Assembly: GCA_001917135.1 (NCBI GenBank)
Contig: MNTT01000016.1
Coordinates: 199,576-263,575, forward strand
DNA length: 64,000 nt
Origin: Acetobacter sp. 46_36
Lineage (GTDB): Bacteria; Pseudomonadota; Alphaproteobacteria; RF32; CAG-239
Direction: 5' to 3'
Every line of letters starts with the position of its first letter. Position 1 is the first letter of the stretch. A program made the position numbers and the translations under genes. The notes beneath the pieces were generated by a model that was not told where the DNA came from, did no database searches, and was given only the letters and a program-made list of their open reading frames with translations. Shown here one piece after another: positions 9,472 through 17,478 of the stretch.

Positions 9472-10747
9472 AATTAACCTCATTTATCGTATCTTTGATG
9501 TTATTTTTTATTATTTTATAAGTTTTTTCCCATGAAAATTGTCTGGCATGATTAAGTGCTTTTGCCGACATTTCTTTGCGAAAATCTTCATCAAAATAGT
9601 ATTTTTCATAAGCCGTTATGTGATCCTGTTTGCTATTGGAATCAATCATAAGACCTGCGTTCCCAACAACTTCTGGCAAAGAAGAGTTGTTTCCTGTTAT
9701 GACTGGGCTGCCGCAACTCATGGCTTCTAATGGCGGCATTCCGAACCCTTCATATTGGGAGGTATAAACGAACCATTCCGCATTGCTATATAATTGAGCT
9801 AAATAGCAATCTTCTACATATCCAATCGGTTTTATATATTGGGCACATTCTCCATATTCTAAAATATCTTTTTCTAATTTTTTCTGATTATCTCCACCTA
9901 TTAAAAAAACAAGATCTTTAATCTTATCTTTTTTTATAAAATCAACAAAACTATTAATCATCATATTAAGATTTTTTCTGGGTTCAGCATTGCAAATGGT
10001 TAAGATGTAATGCTGACTGGTTGGTAAATTATATGCTTTTCTAAAATCTTGAATCATTGTTTTACTTACATTATTTGATGTAGCTAAAGGGATAACATGA
10101 ATCGCAGCTTGTTTAAGAAACGGAAAATATTTTATGAAATCATTTTTTGTATATTCAGAAATAGCAAAATAAGTATCATTTATATTTAAAGACTGACACA
10201 ATTGGCTAAACCAATATTTGTTATCAACTTTATATTCTTGCAAAACCAATGGTATAGCATCATAGAGAATTACAAATTTTTTTATTTGTGCTTGCTGATT
10301 AATAATATCAGGGATTTTATAACACGGTGAAAAAAAGACATCTGTATCTTTTAGCTCAGACAAAAAGTAATTTTTTTTCATTAAATTACAGAGATTAAGC
10401 AAAAAATGGTTTATTAATTTTTTAGATATTATGATATATTTCTTTATAAATTTATTTTTTTCACAGGCTTTTTGGTATTTAAAATATAAATATTCTTCTC
10501 GGGCAATAAATGGATTGTAATTGGTTTCATTTAAAAGAGGCAATGATGAAAAATGAGCAAGTTCACCTTTTAGATTTTTCTTTAATAAAACTAATTGATT
10601 AGAGGAACAGTAAAGTTTTAAATTGAATTCATCATCTTTTTGAAATTTTTGTAATAATTCATAAGCAACATTGTATATCCCGCTTCTCCGTTGGGCACTT
10701 AAAACCGTTGCGTCAAACAATAAATTGATTTTTTTATCCTTAGCCAT
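9461..10747 (-). CDS. GT4-family glycosyltransferase
   Basis: A 428-residue GT-B enzyme. The C-terminal donor-binding half contains YEGFGMPPLEAMSCGSPVI, with the E-x7-E motif of retaining GT4 enzymes, followed by NNSSLPEVVG. It closely resembles the first domain of the giant downstream transferase, so one probably arose from the other by duplication. The start has AAGGA 8 bp upstream. Its 3' end overlaps the next gene by 11 bp, which implies coupled translation. Compared with the usual GT4 layout it has a longer N-terminal acceptor domain, with an insertion rich in Lys and Asn around residues 80-130. Donor and acceptor sugars are unknown. Confidence 0.88.
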   Translation of the reverse strand: MAKDKKINLLFDATVLSAQRRSGIYNVAYELLQKFQKDDEFNLKLYCSSNQLVLLKKNLKGELAHFSSLPLLNETNYNPFIAREEYLYFKYQKACEKNKFIKKYIIISKKLINHFLLNLCNLMKKNYFLSELKDTDVFFSPCYKIPDIINQQAQIKKFVILYDAIPLVLQEYKVDNKYWFSQLCQSLNINDTYFAISEYTKNDFIKYFPFLKQAAIHVIPLATSNNVSKTMIQDFRKAYNLPTSQHYILTICNAEPRKNLNMMINSFVDFIKKDKIKDLVFLIGGDNQKKLEKDILEYGECAQYIKPIGYVEDCYLAQLYSNAEWFVYTSQYEGFGMPPLEAMSCGSPVITGNNSSLPEVVGNAGLMIDSNSKQDHITAYEKYYFDEDFRKEMSAKALNHARQFSWEKTYKIIKNNIKDTINEVNYED

Positions 10748-10756
10748 AGTCTGTCC

Positions 10757-11686
10757 TTAATTTTGTTGCCAATAGGTTACAATATCTTTTATGGTTTGTT
10801 CAAAAGAGTATTTGGGAAACCAGCCCAATTCCTCATTGATTTTTTTACTGCTGCCGCAGATAAACATTGCATCATTCGGGCGCAAACGCGTTTCATCAAC
10901 TCTGATATCCGCTTTAATGCCCAAAATATTTTCCGCCGTTTTGATAATTTCCGATAATTTATGCGAAGTTCCGGAACAAACGTTGTAAACTTCTCCGCTT
11001 TTACCTCTGTGCAAAATAGCGTAATAAGCAGCAACCACATCTCTAACGTCAGTAAAATCACGAGCAACTTCAATATTCCCGACGGACATAACTTCTTGCT
11101 TGCCCTGACTTATTGTGACCAACTGTTTGATAAATGAGGGAACAACAAATCTATCACTTTGACGCGGCCCGATATGATTAAAAGAACGCGTCATCACAAC
11201 ATCAACGTCCAATACCGTATAAACCTTGCACAGCATTTCCTGACTTACTTTAGCAACCGCGTACGGATTAAGCGGATTAAGCTTATACGTTTCTTTTAAG
11301 GGCATCTCTTGAGAGGCATATTCACCATATTCCTCCGAAGAGCCTATGGATAAAATGCGCGTTTTCAAATTCTGCTTCCGAACAGCTTCCAAAATATTGA
11401 GCATAATATCTGTATTATTATTAAAACAGAGCGCTGGATTTTGCCAACTTTGACCCACCGAACTGATTGAGGCCAAATGAAGAATATAGTCAGGGATGGT
11501 ACTCTGAATAATTTGTTCCGTTTGGATTGCATTGTTCAAATCAACGGAATGATATGCAATGGGCATATCACACGTCTGTGCAATATCAACACCGAAAATT
11601 TTTGCCTCTGGCTCATGACTCAACAGATATTCTACAAAATATCGGCCGACAAACCCTTGAACTCCCGTAATTAAATATTTGCTCAT
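10757..11686 (-). CDS. rmd: GDP-4-keto-6-deoxy-D-mannose reductase-like (GDP-D-rhamnose synthesis)
   Basis: A 309-residue extended SDR with the GVQGFVGRY nucleotide-binding loop at 8-16, SIGSSEEYG and PYAVAK (catalytic Tyr and Lys), and SFNHIGPRQS. These fit Rmd, which reduces GDP-4-dehydro-6-deoxy-D-mannose to GDP-D-rhamnose. It lies directly downstream of gmd, whose product is Rmd's substrate, so the two should act together in the cytoplasm. The alternative end product from gmd, GDP-L-fucose, would need a GMER/WcaG-type epimerase-reductase, whose motifs are not seen here. A GDP-talose-forming reductase remains possible. Confidence 0.82.
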   Translation of the reverse strand: MSKYLITGVQGFVGRYFVEYLLSHEPEAKIFGVDIAQTCDMPIAYHSVDLNNAIQTEQIIQSTIPDYILHLASISSVGQSWQNPALCFNNNTDIMLNILEAVRKQNLKTRILSIGSSEEYGEYASQEMPLKETYKLNPLNPYAVAKVSQEMLCKVYTVLDVDVVMTRSFNHIGPRQSDRFVVPSFIKQLVTISQGKQEVMSVGNIEVARDFTDVRDVVAAYYAILHRGKSGEVYNVCSGTSHKLSEIIKTAENILGIKADIRVDETRLRPNDAMFICGSSKKINEELGWFPKYSFEQTIKDIVTYWQQN

Positions 11687-11697
11687 TATTTTCCCTT

Positions 11698-12771
11698 TTA
11701 AGCGGCATAAGTTGTGTTGGTTTCAAAACCGTTGGCTTTAAGAACTTTTTCTTTTTGCGCCAATTTCAAATCTTCAGCGACCATTTCTTTTGCCAAAGCT
11801 TTCAAGTCATATTGAGGTTTCCAGCCGAGTTGTGTTCTGGCTTTGGTTGAATCGCCTAGCAAGAGCTCAACTTCTGCCGGACGGAAAAATTCGGGATTAA
11901 CGGCTACGATAACTTTGCCGGTTGCTTTGTCGATAGCTTTTTCATCAACACCTTTGCCTTGCCACTCAAGCTCAAAGCCTAGTTCTTCAAACACCATATT
12001 AACAAAATCACGAATGGAAGTTGTTGTTCCGGTCGCAAGAACATAATCTTCGGGCTTATCGGCTTGCAAAATGCGCCACATTCCTTCAACATAATCTTTG
12101 GCGTGTCCCCAGTCGCGTTTGGCATCAAGGTTGCCCAAATAAAGACAGTCTTGCAGGCCTTCTTTGATACGCGTGGCCGCCAAAGTGATTTTACGGGTAA
12201 CAAAGTTTTCACCGCGGCGAGGACTCTCGTGATTAAACAAAATACCGTTGCAAGCAAAAATATTAAAACTCTCGCGATAATTAACCGTAATCCAATATCC
12301 GTATAATTTAGCCACACCATAAGGAGAGCGAGGATAAAACGGTGTTTTTTCAGATTGTACCGGTTCCTGAATAAGTCCGAACAATTCAGACGTTGAAGCT
12401 TGATAAAAACGGGTTTTCTTTTCCAAACCGTTAATCCGGATAGCTTCCAGCAGACGCAGAGTTCCCAAAGCATCAGTTTCAGCCGTAAATTCCGGACAAT
12501 CCCAAGAAATTTTAACATGAGACTGTGCCCCCAAATTATAAATTTCGTCCGGTTCAATTTCTTTAATTAAGCGAATCAGATTAACAGAATCAGTCAAATC
12601 GCAATAGTGCAAATGCAAATTTTTATTTGTCACTAAATGTTCAATTCTTGAAGTATTATAAGATGAACTACGACGCACAAGACCATGAACATCATAACCT
12701 TTATCCAATAAGAGCTCTGCCAAATAAGAACCATCTTGTCCGGTAATACCCGTTATTATTGCCTTTTTCAT
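11698..12771 (-). CDS. gmd: GDP-mannose 4,6-dehydratase
   Basis: A 357-residue enzyme very close to the Gmd family: GITGQDGSYLAELL at the N-terminus for NADP binding, VRRSSS with the bound-phosphate arginine region, a Thr/Glu plus YGVAK catalytic set, and LFNHESPRRGENFVTRKIT, a Gmd hallmark. It converts GDP-D-mannose to GDP-4-dehydro-6-deoxy-D-mannose in the cytoplasm, feeding the adjacent rmd product. A strong AAGGAGAG ribosome binding site precedes the ATG at 12771. Length and motifs are typical and no key residue is missing. Confidence 0.96.
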   Translation of the reverse strand: MKKAIITGITGQDGSYLAELLLDKGYDVHGLVRRSSSYNTSRIEHLVTNKNLHLHYCDLTDSVNLIRLIKEIEPDEIYNLGAQSHVKISWDCPEFTAETDALGTLRLLEAIRINGLEKKTRFYQASTSELFGLIQEPVQSEKTPFYPRSPYGVAKLYGYWITVNYRESFNIFACNGILFNHESPRRGENFVTRKITLAATRIKEGLQDCLYLGNLDAKRDWGHAKDYVEGMWRILQADKPEDYVLATGTTTSIRDFVNMVFEELGFELEWQGKGVDEKAIDKATGKVIVAVNPEFFRPAEVELLLGDSTKARTQLGWKPQYDLKALAKEMVAEDLKLAQKEKVLKANGFETNTTYAA

Positions 12772-12787
12772 ATAAAACTCTCCTTAA

Positions 12788-13951
12788 CTATTTAAAAATT
12801 TCGTCAACGCTACGTTTCCAACTAAAATACTTTGCTTGTTCAAGTCCTTGAATTTGAAGTTTTTCTTTTAGTGTGTCATTATAATACAACTCAGATAAAA
12901 CCCGAGCGGTTTCAGCTTCGTCGTGTCCGCTGATGTATTGAACAGCCTCTCCCCCCACCTCTGGTAATGATGAATTGTCACTACATACAACCGCTGTTCC
13001 GCATTGCATAGCTTCCAGCACCGGCAAGCCGAAGCCCTCATATAAACTCGGATATATAAAGACCTCCGCCTGACTATAAAGCGCAGCCATATCCTCATCA
13101 GCCACAAACCCCGTCAAAACAATTTTATCTTGATACGATTTTTGTTCTGCAACCAAGCGATTAAGCGCCTCATAACCGGCTCTTTTAACTCCAATAATAG
13201 CCAGTGAAATATCTTCAGTTTTACTATTATCTAAAAACCGTAAAAACGCTTTCACCAGATGTTCAAAATTCTTTCTTTCGGTTAATTCAGAAACTGCCAA
13301 AAAATATTTCTTAGTTTTAATGCCGTACTTTTCTCGTATATCAGGAGAAGAGGTCGGTTTAAATTTTGCATCGGCCGCCAAATATACAACTTTAACTTTA
13401 CGTTCGTCATAATCCGGACGTTCCGCAAAAAAATCCATCCGAGTTGAATGAGAGATGCAAAAAACCTCATCTGCTCTCAAATTGGCCATCCACTTTTTAT
13501 ATTTTTCAGCAAATTTTGCCGAAGTAAATTCAGGAAATTTAATCGGGATTAAATCATGCACAAAAATCTTTGTATGAACGTGTGAATCATAAACAATATC
13601 GGAAATAGGAGAAAAGATACTGACATATTCATCATATTTATCTATCTCTTGTTTATACCGTTCCCCAAAGCACCGCATCAACAAAGCTGATTTAATTTTT
13701 TGCCGCCAATTATAGCACTTTGTTGTTTTCTTAAGATATGGCAGATACACAGTACGATCAACCAAGTTTTCAAGTCCCTTATTTTTTAGATATTCTGCTG
13801 CGCCTTTATCTTTAATTGTCACCAAAGGATAAACCTCATAACCAGGCCTTTGGTTAAGTTCTTTTAAGACTTCCAAAGATACCCGACAAATACCGGTTTC
13901 TTTACCTTTAGCACTCAATAACTGCTCAATATCATACAAGACTTTTATCAT
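12788..13951 (-). CDS. GT4-family glycosyltransferase
   Basis: A 387-residue GT-B enzyme. The C-terminal half carries YEGFGLPVLEAMQCGTAVV and SSLPEVGG, the GT4 donor-site signature with E-x7-E. The N-terminus (MIKVLYDIEQL) resembles the other two GT4 genes of the operon, so all three belong to one expanded subfamily. Related bacterial enzymes are often mannosyl- or rhamnosyltransferases, which would fit GDP-mannose and GDP-rhamnose supply by gmd/rmd (inference). It lies 16 bp before gmd in the direction of transcription. The ribosome binding site is weak (GGGA). Confidence 0.88.
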   Translation of the reverse strand: MIKVLYDIEQLLSAKGKETGICRVSLEVLKELNQRPGYEVYPLVTIKDKGAAEYLKNKGLENLVDRTVYLPYLKKTTKCYNWRQKIKSALLMRCFGERYKQEIDKYDEYVSIFSPISDIVYDSHVHTKIFVHDLIPIKFPEFTSAKFAEKYKKWMANLRADEVFCISHSTRMDFFAERPDYDERKVKVVYLAADAKFKPTSSPDIREKYGIKTKKYFLAVSELTERKNFEHLVKAFLRFLDNSKTEDISLAIIGVKRAGYEALNRLVAEQKSYQDKIVLTGFVADEDMAALYSQAEVFIYPSLYEGFGLPVLEAMQCGTAVVCSDNSSLPEVGGEAVQYISGHDEAETARVLSELYYNDTLKEKLQIQGLEQAKYFSWKRSVDEIFK

Positions 13952-13970
13952 CAGCGGCTTTTCCCGAATA

Positions 13971-14687
13971 CTATCCGTTATTTTTCAAATACATGAGAAC
14001 ATCTTCAGGAGAAGCAACCTGCACAACCTGAGTATTTTCAAGCTTCAACAAAGCCTGAGCAAGCTCATAATCATTCCCGCCTTCAAACGTTCTGTCTCCG
14101 AAAAAGATAATTTTTTCATCAGGGTAACGCTGTCTCAGATGTTGAGCAATTTGCCCTTTGCCTAAGCCTTTAGGAGTAATATCCATTGAGATACTGCCGC
14201 CAATACTGATATCATACTGGGGAAAAGCCGTCCGCAATTCATCCGCCAGGCGTTGTCTTTCGCCGCTCACTTTATCCCAAACGCTATATTTGTTGCGTTC
14301 TTCATGCGGACAATTACGCCCAAGCACCGAGAAATTTATCATTCCGATACGTTGTTCTATATAATTAGGATACAATTCCCCCGGATAAGTTGTATTTTGC
14401 CGATAATATTCCAATTTATCCAACAATTCCTTTTCTGGCTTAAAGTCTCTTTTATAGACCAATTCATCTTTTGCTGTGAGCACATTTCCCATTGAGCTAT
14501 AAATTCCGCTGAATGATTGGATAATGCTCGGCGGCAATTGTTCTCCAACCTTTTTCAAATCGGAACCTGTGGCTATAAAGCTTTTATGATTTTTCTGCCA
14601 TTCATAAAAGTGTATAGCGAACTCAGCCGTCATCGGTAAACGAGCGGGAGTAAGTGTTCCATCCATATCAAAAACGTATACAGCCAT
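13971..14687 (-). CDS. HAD-superfamily phosphomannomutase-like protein (eukaryotic PMM type)
   Basis: 238 residues. The first HAD motif FDMDGTLTP (Asp7, Asp9) matches the two-aspartate active site of eukaryotic phosphomannomutases. Further matches are RIGMINFSVLGR (113-124), GGSISMDITPKG (163-174) and FFGDRTFEGGND (195-206), each with a clear counterpart in PMM1/PMM2. Eukaryotic PMM converts mannose-6-P to mannose-1-P, the precursor of GDP-mannose, which gmd then uses a few genes away. Most bacteria use the unrelated ManB/AlgC-type phosphohexomutase for this step. A phosphatase role is the alternative. A GDP-mannose pyrophosphorylase is not in the window. Confidence 0.78.
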   Translation of the reverse strand: MAVYVFDMDGTLTPARLPMTAEFAIHFYEWQKNHKSFIATGSDLKKVGEQLPPSIIQSFSGIYSSMGNVLTAKDELVYKRDFKPEKELLDKLEYYRQNTTYPGELYPNYIEQRIGMINFSVLGRNCPHEERNKYSVWDKVSGERQRLADELRTAFPQYDISIGGSISMDITPKGLGKGQIAQHLRQRYPDEKIIFFGDRTFEGGNDYELAQALLKLENTQVVQVASPEDVLMYLKNNG

Positions 14688-14690
14688 TAC

Positions 14691-15122
14691 TTACTTTTTC
14701 CACTTATCTAAAATCCAAGATGAAGAGTTTGCTTTATTATCCCCGCCAACACCAAAAGCCAAATCAACGTTGCAAGCCTGACAAGCCGGTCCCTCCGGAA
14801 TATTATCTTTTCCGCGATCACCGCCATTTGCAAATACCAAATGGGCGTCCGGATACTTTGCTCTGGCTTTTTTAATACCATCACATGCAGAATTGTCTGT
14901 ATCATCAAACTCTAACACATCAACAACACCCTTAAGATTCTCCAAAATAGCTTTACGTGTTTTCATTGTGTGAAAATTTTTACCCTTTTTACGGCACAGC
15001 CAATCATCAGAATTAGCTAAAACAATAACACCGTCGCTAGCCTGAGCAGAAGCTTTAATCATTTCCACATGACCTTCGTGAATTGGGTCAAATCCCCCGC
15101 TTACGATATAATAAGTTTTCAT
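14691..15122 (-). CDS. adenylyl-/cytidylyltransferase, RfaE domain II-like
   Basis: A small 143-residue nucleotidyltransferase with the HxGH-type signature GGFDPIHEGHVEM at 9-21. A GGDR loop near 120 replaces the usual ISSTxIR end. RfaE/HldE-like members join AMP or CMP to a sugar-1-phosphate or polyol phosphate, giving activated precursors such as ADP-heptose or CDP-glycerol. It lies between the GT2 gene (touching, the stop of which is next to this start) and the phosphomannomutase-like gene (3-bp gap), so it probably makes one activated precursor for this glycan. The substrate cannot be deduced. Confidence 0.8.
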   Translation of the reverse strand: MKTYYIVSGGFDPIHEGHVEMIKASAQASDGVIVLANSDDWLCRKKGKNFHTMKTRKAILENLKGVVDVLEFDDTDNSACDGIKKARAKYPDAHLVFANGGDRGKDNIPEGPACQACNVDLAFGVGGDNKANSSSWILDKWKK

Positions 15123-16112
15123 TTAAAACTCCTTTGCAATTTTTGTCCAAAGCAAGCTGTACTTTGGATTTTTCAAATTTAACAACAACCACAATGATAT
15201 TTTATGTTTCACCTTAAGCATTTGATAGTCGACAATGCCATGTGCATACAAATTTCTGAGTTCGCCTTGCAAAAACGAAAATATCCTTTTGCGTTCACTG
15301 TTCTCTCTTTGCCTTCTAACAGTTTGATTAAAAATCATTTTAACCCTTTGGTTTAGAATATTTCTACGTACATCCCGACGAATTTTATCATTTTTCGTTT
15401 TGAAAAAAGCGTCAACTTGACGAATAATGTCCAAATAATATTTAGCTTTTTCCTGTGTAAAATCTTCTCGAACAAATGAGCGTGCATGTTTTCTATATCC
15501 ATACAGTTCATTTTCAATCATCACAAAAGAACGGGCTCCAAACATAGCAAGCGTCGTAAAATACACATCTTCATAACGTATTCCTTCGGGAAATCTGATA
15601 TTTTCTACAATTTTTTTTCGATACAAACGTGCAAAAACCTCTGTTCGGATATTTCTTTTTTTCATAAATGCGTCCAAAGGATTAGCAAAAATTTTAATTT
15701 TAGGATGTCCCGCATTTTGATTTTCAAATTCATGATCCTGAGTAATATTTTTAACACAACAACCGGCGATATCGGCTTGATTATCGACCAAAGTTTGATA
15801 AAGAATTTGCAAGAGTTCCGGATGACAAACATCATCTGCGTCAACAAACATAATAAATTCGCCCACAGCCTGAGTTTTTCCTATATTTCTTGCAAAAGAA
15901 ACTCCTTTATTGACAGGATTATGAATAACTTTAATTCTTTTATCTTCAGTAGCATATTTATCAATAACAAGAGTTGTCTGGGCATTAGCCCCATCATTAA
16001 CCACAATCAATTCAAAATCAGCAAAACTCTGTACCAAAATGCTCTCGATAGCATGGCGAAGAAAAGTTTCCTCGGTATTATACACCGGCATTATGACACT
16101 TATTTCAGGCAT
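15123..16112 (-). CDS. GT2-family glycosyltransferase, first gene of the polysaccharide operon
   Basis: 329 residues. The N-terminal GT-A domain has SVIMPVYNTEE, NDGAN and the metal-binding FVDADD near residue 95, as in inverting GT2 enzymes. A basic, helical C-terminal third follows. It is the first gene of a 12-gene minus-strand operon in which gaps are under 20 bp or genes overlap. A GAGG ribosome binding site precedes the ATG at 16112. The preceding gap contains two copies of the window's 32-bp palindromic element, which may control the whole operon (inference). Codons are AT-rich like the rest of the operon. Confidence 0.9.
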   Translation of the reverse strand: MPEISVIMPVYNTEETFLRHAIESILVQSFADFELIVVNDGANAQTTLVIDKYATEDKRIKVIHNPVNKGVSFARNIGKTQAVGEFIMFVDADDVCHPELLQILYQTLVDNQADIAGCCVKNITQDHEFENQNAGHPKIKIFANPLDAFMKKRNIRTEVFARLYRKKIVENIRFPEGIRYEDVYFTTLAMFGARSFVMIENELYGYRKHARSFVREDFTQEKAKYYLDIIRQVDAFFKTKNDKIRRDVRRNILNQRVKMIFNQTVRRQRENSERKRIFSFLQGELRNLYAHGIVDYQMLKVKHKISLWLLLNLKNPKYSLLWTKIAKEF

Positions 16113-16137
16113 ATGGACCTCGTCGACAACCTTATGC

Positions 16138-16169
16138 TGTTTAATTTAAACGTTCATTTAATTTCTACT
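16138..16169. repeat. 32-bp palindromic element, copy 1 (degenerate)
   Basis: Left part TGTTTAATTTAAACG, two free bases TT, then CATTTAATTTCTACT. It aligns without gaps to the other five copies in the window (TTTAAACG core then a T-rich right arm), but the right half has CA where the others have CG. It is 26 bp upstream of the first gene of the polysaccharide operon. Candidate regulatory site. Confidence 0.45.
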
Positions 16170-16258
16170 ATCATACGTATTTTTTTAAAGCAACAGTAAA
16201 ATGTTATTTTTCAAGAAAAATACTACAAAACGGCATAATCATGATTACATATCAAAAA

Positions 16259-16290
16259 TGATGAAATAAAACGAACGTTTTATTTCATCA
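16259..16290. repeat. 32-bp palindromic element, copy 2 (perfect palindrome)
   Basis: Two perfectly complementary 15-base arms, TGATGAAATAAAACG and CGTTTTATTTCATCA, surround AA. This is the most symmetrical of six copies. The lack of a loop and of a GC-rich stem followed by a T run argues against a terminator and favours a dimeric protein binding site. Confidence 0.65.
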
Positions 16291-16441
16291 CCTTAAAGAT
16301 ATAGAATAAAGAAACAATTTCCGGCACTGCCGACATCAAACGGCGGGAACAAGGCAACATGAAAATTGTGCTTGAAATTCTCTGATTTCCAAGCTATTTT
16401 GGCGGTGAAAGTGCAATAAAACACTAATATTTGAGGTGAAA

Positions 16442-16912
16442 ATGAACGTACAAATTGTTGATTTGACGCCGGAGTATATCGACGGCGCATTAGATGTTTT
16501 TTACGAATCCAACCTGCTGCATTGTTCCGGAGCGCCGGATTATTTCCGCAAAACACCCAAGGAACATTCGCGCCCCTATTTGGAATGGATTATCAGAAAC
16601 GAAAACACTTTCGGCCTGGTCGCTTTGGCGGACGGCAAAGTGGCAGGAATCGTTTTTGCGGCAAAAGAAGAAAAACCCGACACTCTGTTTCTTTACCAAA
16701 GATATTATAAAATTTATGACATTGCCGTCAGCGAAGCTTTCCGCGGGCAAAAAATCGGACAAAGACTTAACGACGCCGTCAAAGCAAGAGCCAAAGCCGA
16801 CAACATTGCCAATATTGAACTGGAGGTCTTCTGCTTCAATTCCGGCGCCATGGCTTTTTATCATAAACTGGGCTATACGGAAGTTTCACAGATTATGAGC
16901 CTGAAAGTCTGA
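16442..16912 (+). CDS. GNAT-family N-acetyltransferase
   Basis: 156 residues from the ATG at 16442, preferred over a GTG at 16436 because GAGG lies 5 bp before it. The acetyl-CoA-binding region shows DIAVSEAFRGQKIGQRL, the R/Q-x-x-G-x-G/A pyrophosphate loop of GNAT motif A. It is followed by the motif B segment ELEVFCFNSGAMAFYHKLGY. Such enzymes move an acetyl group from acetyl-CoA to an amine of a small molecule or protein. No neighbour hints at the substrate. It converges on the thioredoxin-like gene at 17000. Confidence 0.9.
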   Translation: MNVQIVDLTPEYIDGALDVFYESNLLHCSGAPDYFRKTPKEHSRPYLEWIIRNENTFGLVALADGKVAGIVFAAKEEKPDTLFLYQRYYKIYDIAVSEAFRGQKIGQRLNDAVKARAKADNIANIELEVFCFNSGAMAFYHKLGYTEVSQIMSLKV

Positions 16913-16929
16913 CACATTCCGTCGGCTAC

Positions 16930-17061
16930 GCTGTCTGCCGTGCAGTCCAACCAATTCTGACCGGCGGCAGCGGGCTGATGCAGACCACCGGCGACGCAAT
17001 CAGCCGTGCAGTTCCACCAGATACTGGTCAAAATCGCGGGCTGCTTTGGTCGACCACCCCA
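16930..17061. repeat. imperfect 66-bp direct repeat at the 3' end of the thioredoxin-like gene
   Basis: Unit 1 (16930-16995) and unit 2 (16996-17061) share blocks such as GCCGTGCAG, CGGGCTG and ACCACC at the same 66-bp offset. Unit 2 covers the last 20 or so codons of the minus-strand gene at 17000-17359 and its stop; unit 1 lies just beyond the stop. It looks like a tandem duplication of the gene's 3' end that has since diverged. Confidence 0.5.
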
Positions 17062-17359
17062 TGAAATGCTTGTCGCCGATGCAGACAACCGGAGCGACAA
17101 CGCTTTTGAAACCAAATTTTTTCGCACATTGTTTCAGCAGCGAGCGCCCTTCTTCGGTTTCCAAATCAACCCGGACAACATCCGGGCGGGTCAGATAACG
17201 TTCGTTGATATACTCCAGAGCGTTTTGGCAAATCGGGCATCCCTGAAGATACAGCACATACGCTTTGTTGTCTTCCAGAACGGGGGCTTTTTTGCGGCGG
17301 GCATGGGCCGGCGCAGCAAGAACGGCTGCGGCCAGCAATATACTTAAAAACTTTAACAT
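17000..17359 (-). CDS. periplasmic thioredoxin/glutaredoxin-fold protein
   Basis: 119 residues. An N-terminal signal peptide (MLKFLSILLAAAVLAAPAHA) is followed by a short thioredoxin-like domain with a CPIC redox motif near residues 37-40 (LQGCPICQNA) and a likely cis-proline region VVAPVVCIG. The size and motif suggest an exported glutaredoxin-like thiol oxidoreductase or a disulfide-handling factor. A good AAGGAG ribosome binding site precedes the ATG at 17359. Its 3' end is part of a 66-bp duplication. It is convergent with the GNAT gene, with under 90 bp between stops. Confidence 0.82.
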   Translation of the reverse strand: MLKFLSILLAAAVLAAPAHARRKKAPVLEDNKAYVLYLQGCPICQNALEYINERYLTRPDVVRVDLETEEGRSLLKQCAKKFGFKSVVAPVVCIGDKHFMGWSTKAARDFDQYLVELHG

Positions 17360-17478
17360 GTTACATTCTCCTTTGCCGTTAAGATACGGGTTTAAAACGA
17401 GATGTCAATATTATTGCAAAATACTTTACGTTTTTTTAACAAGTTTCAGAATAATTATGGCGTTAAGAGGTACAAACG

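Larger units (their letters stand above)
16113..16441. other. divergent intergenic region before the polysaccharide operon and GNAT gene
   Basis: No gene is seen in these 329 bp. The region separates the minus-strand operon from the plus-strand GNAT gene and must hold promoters for both. It is AT-rich and contains two copies of the 32-bp palindromic element (16138-16169 and 16259-16290). A TATGAT read on the minus strand (about 16171-16176) could be a -10 box for the operon, without a good -35. Confidence 0.5.

Noticed and set aside
16259..16290. Palindrome interpreted as a transcription terminator
   Set aside because: The stem is AT-rich with no loop and no T run after it, and copies lie upstream of genes.
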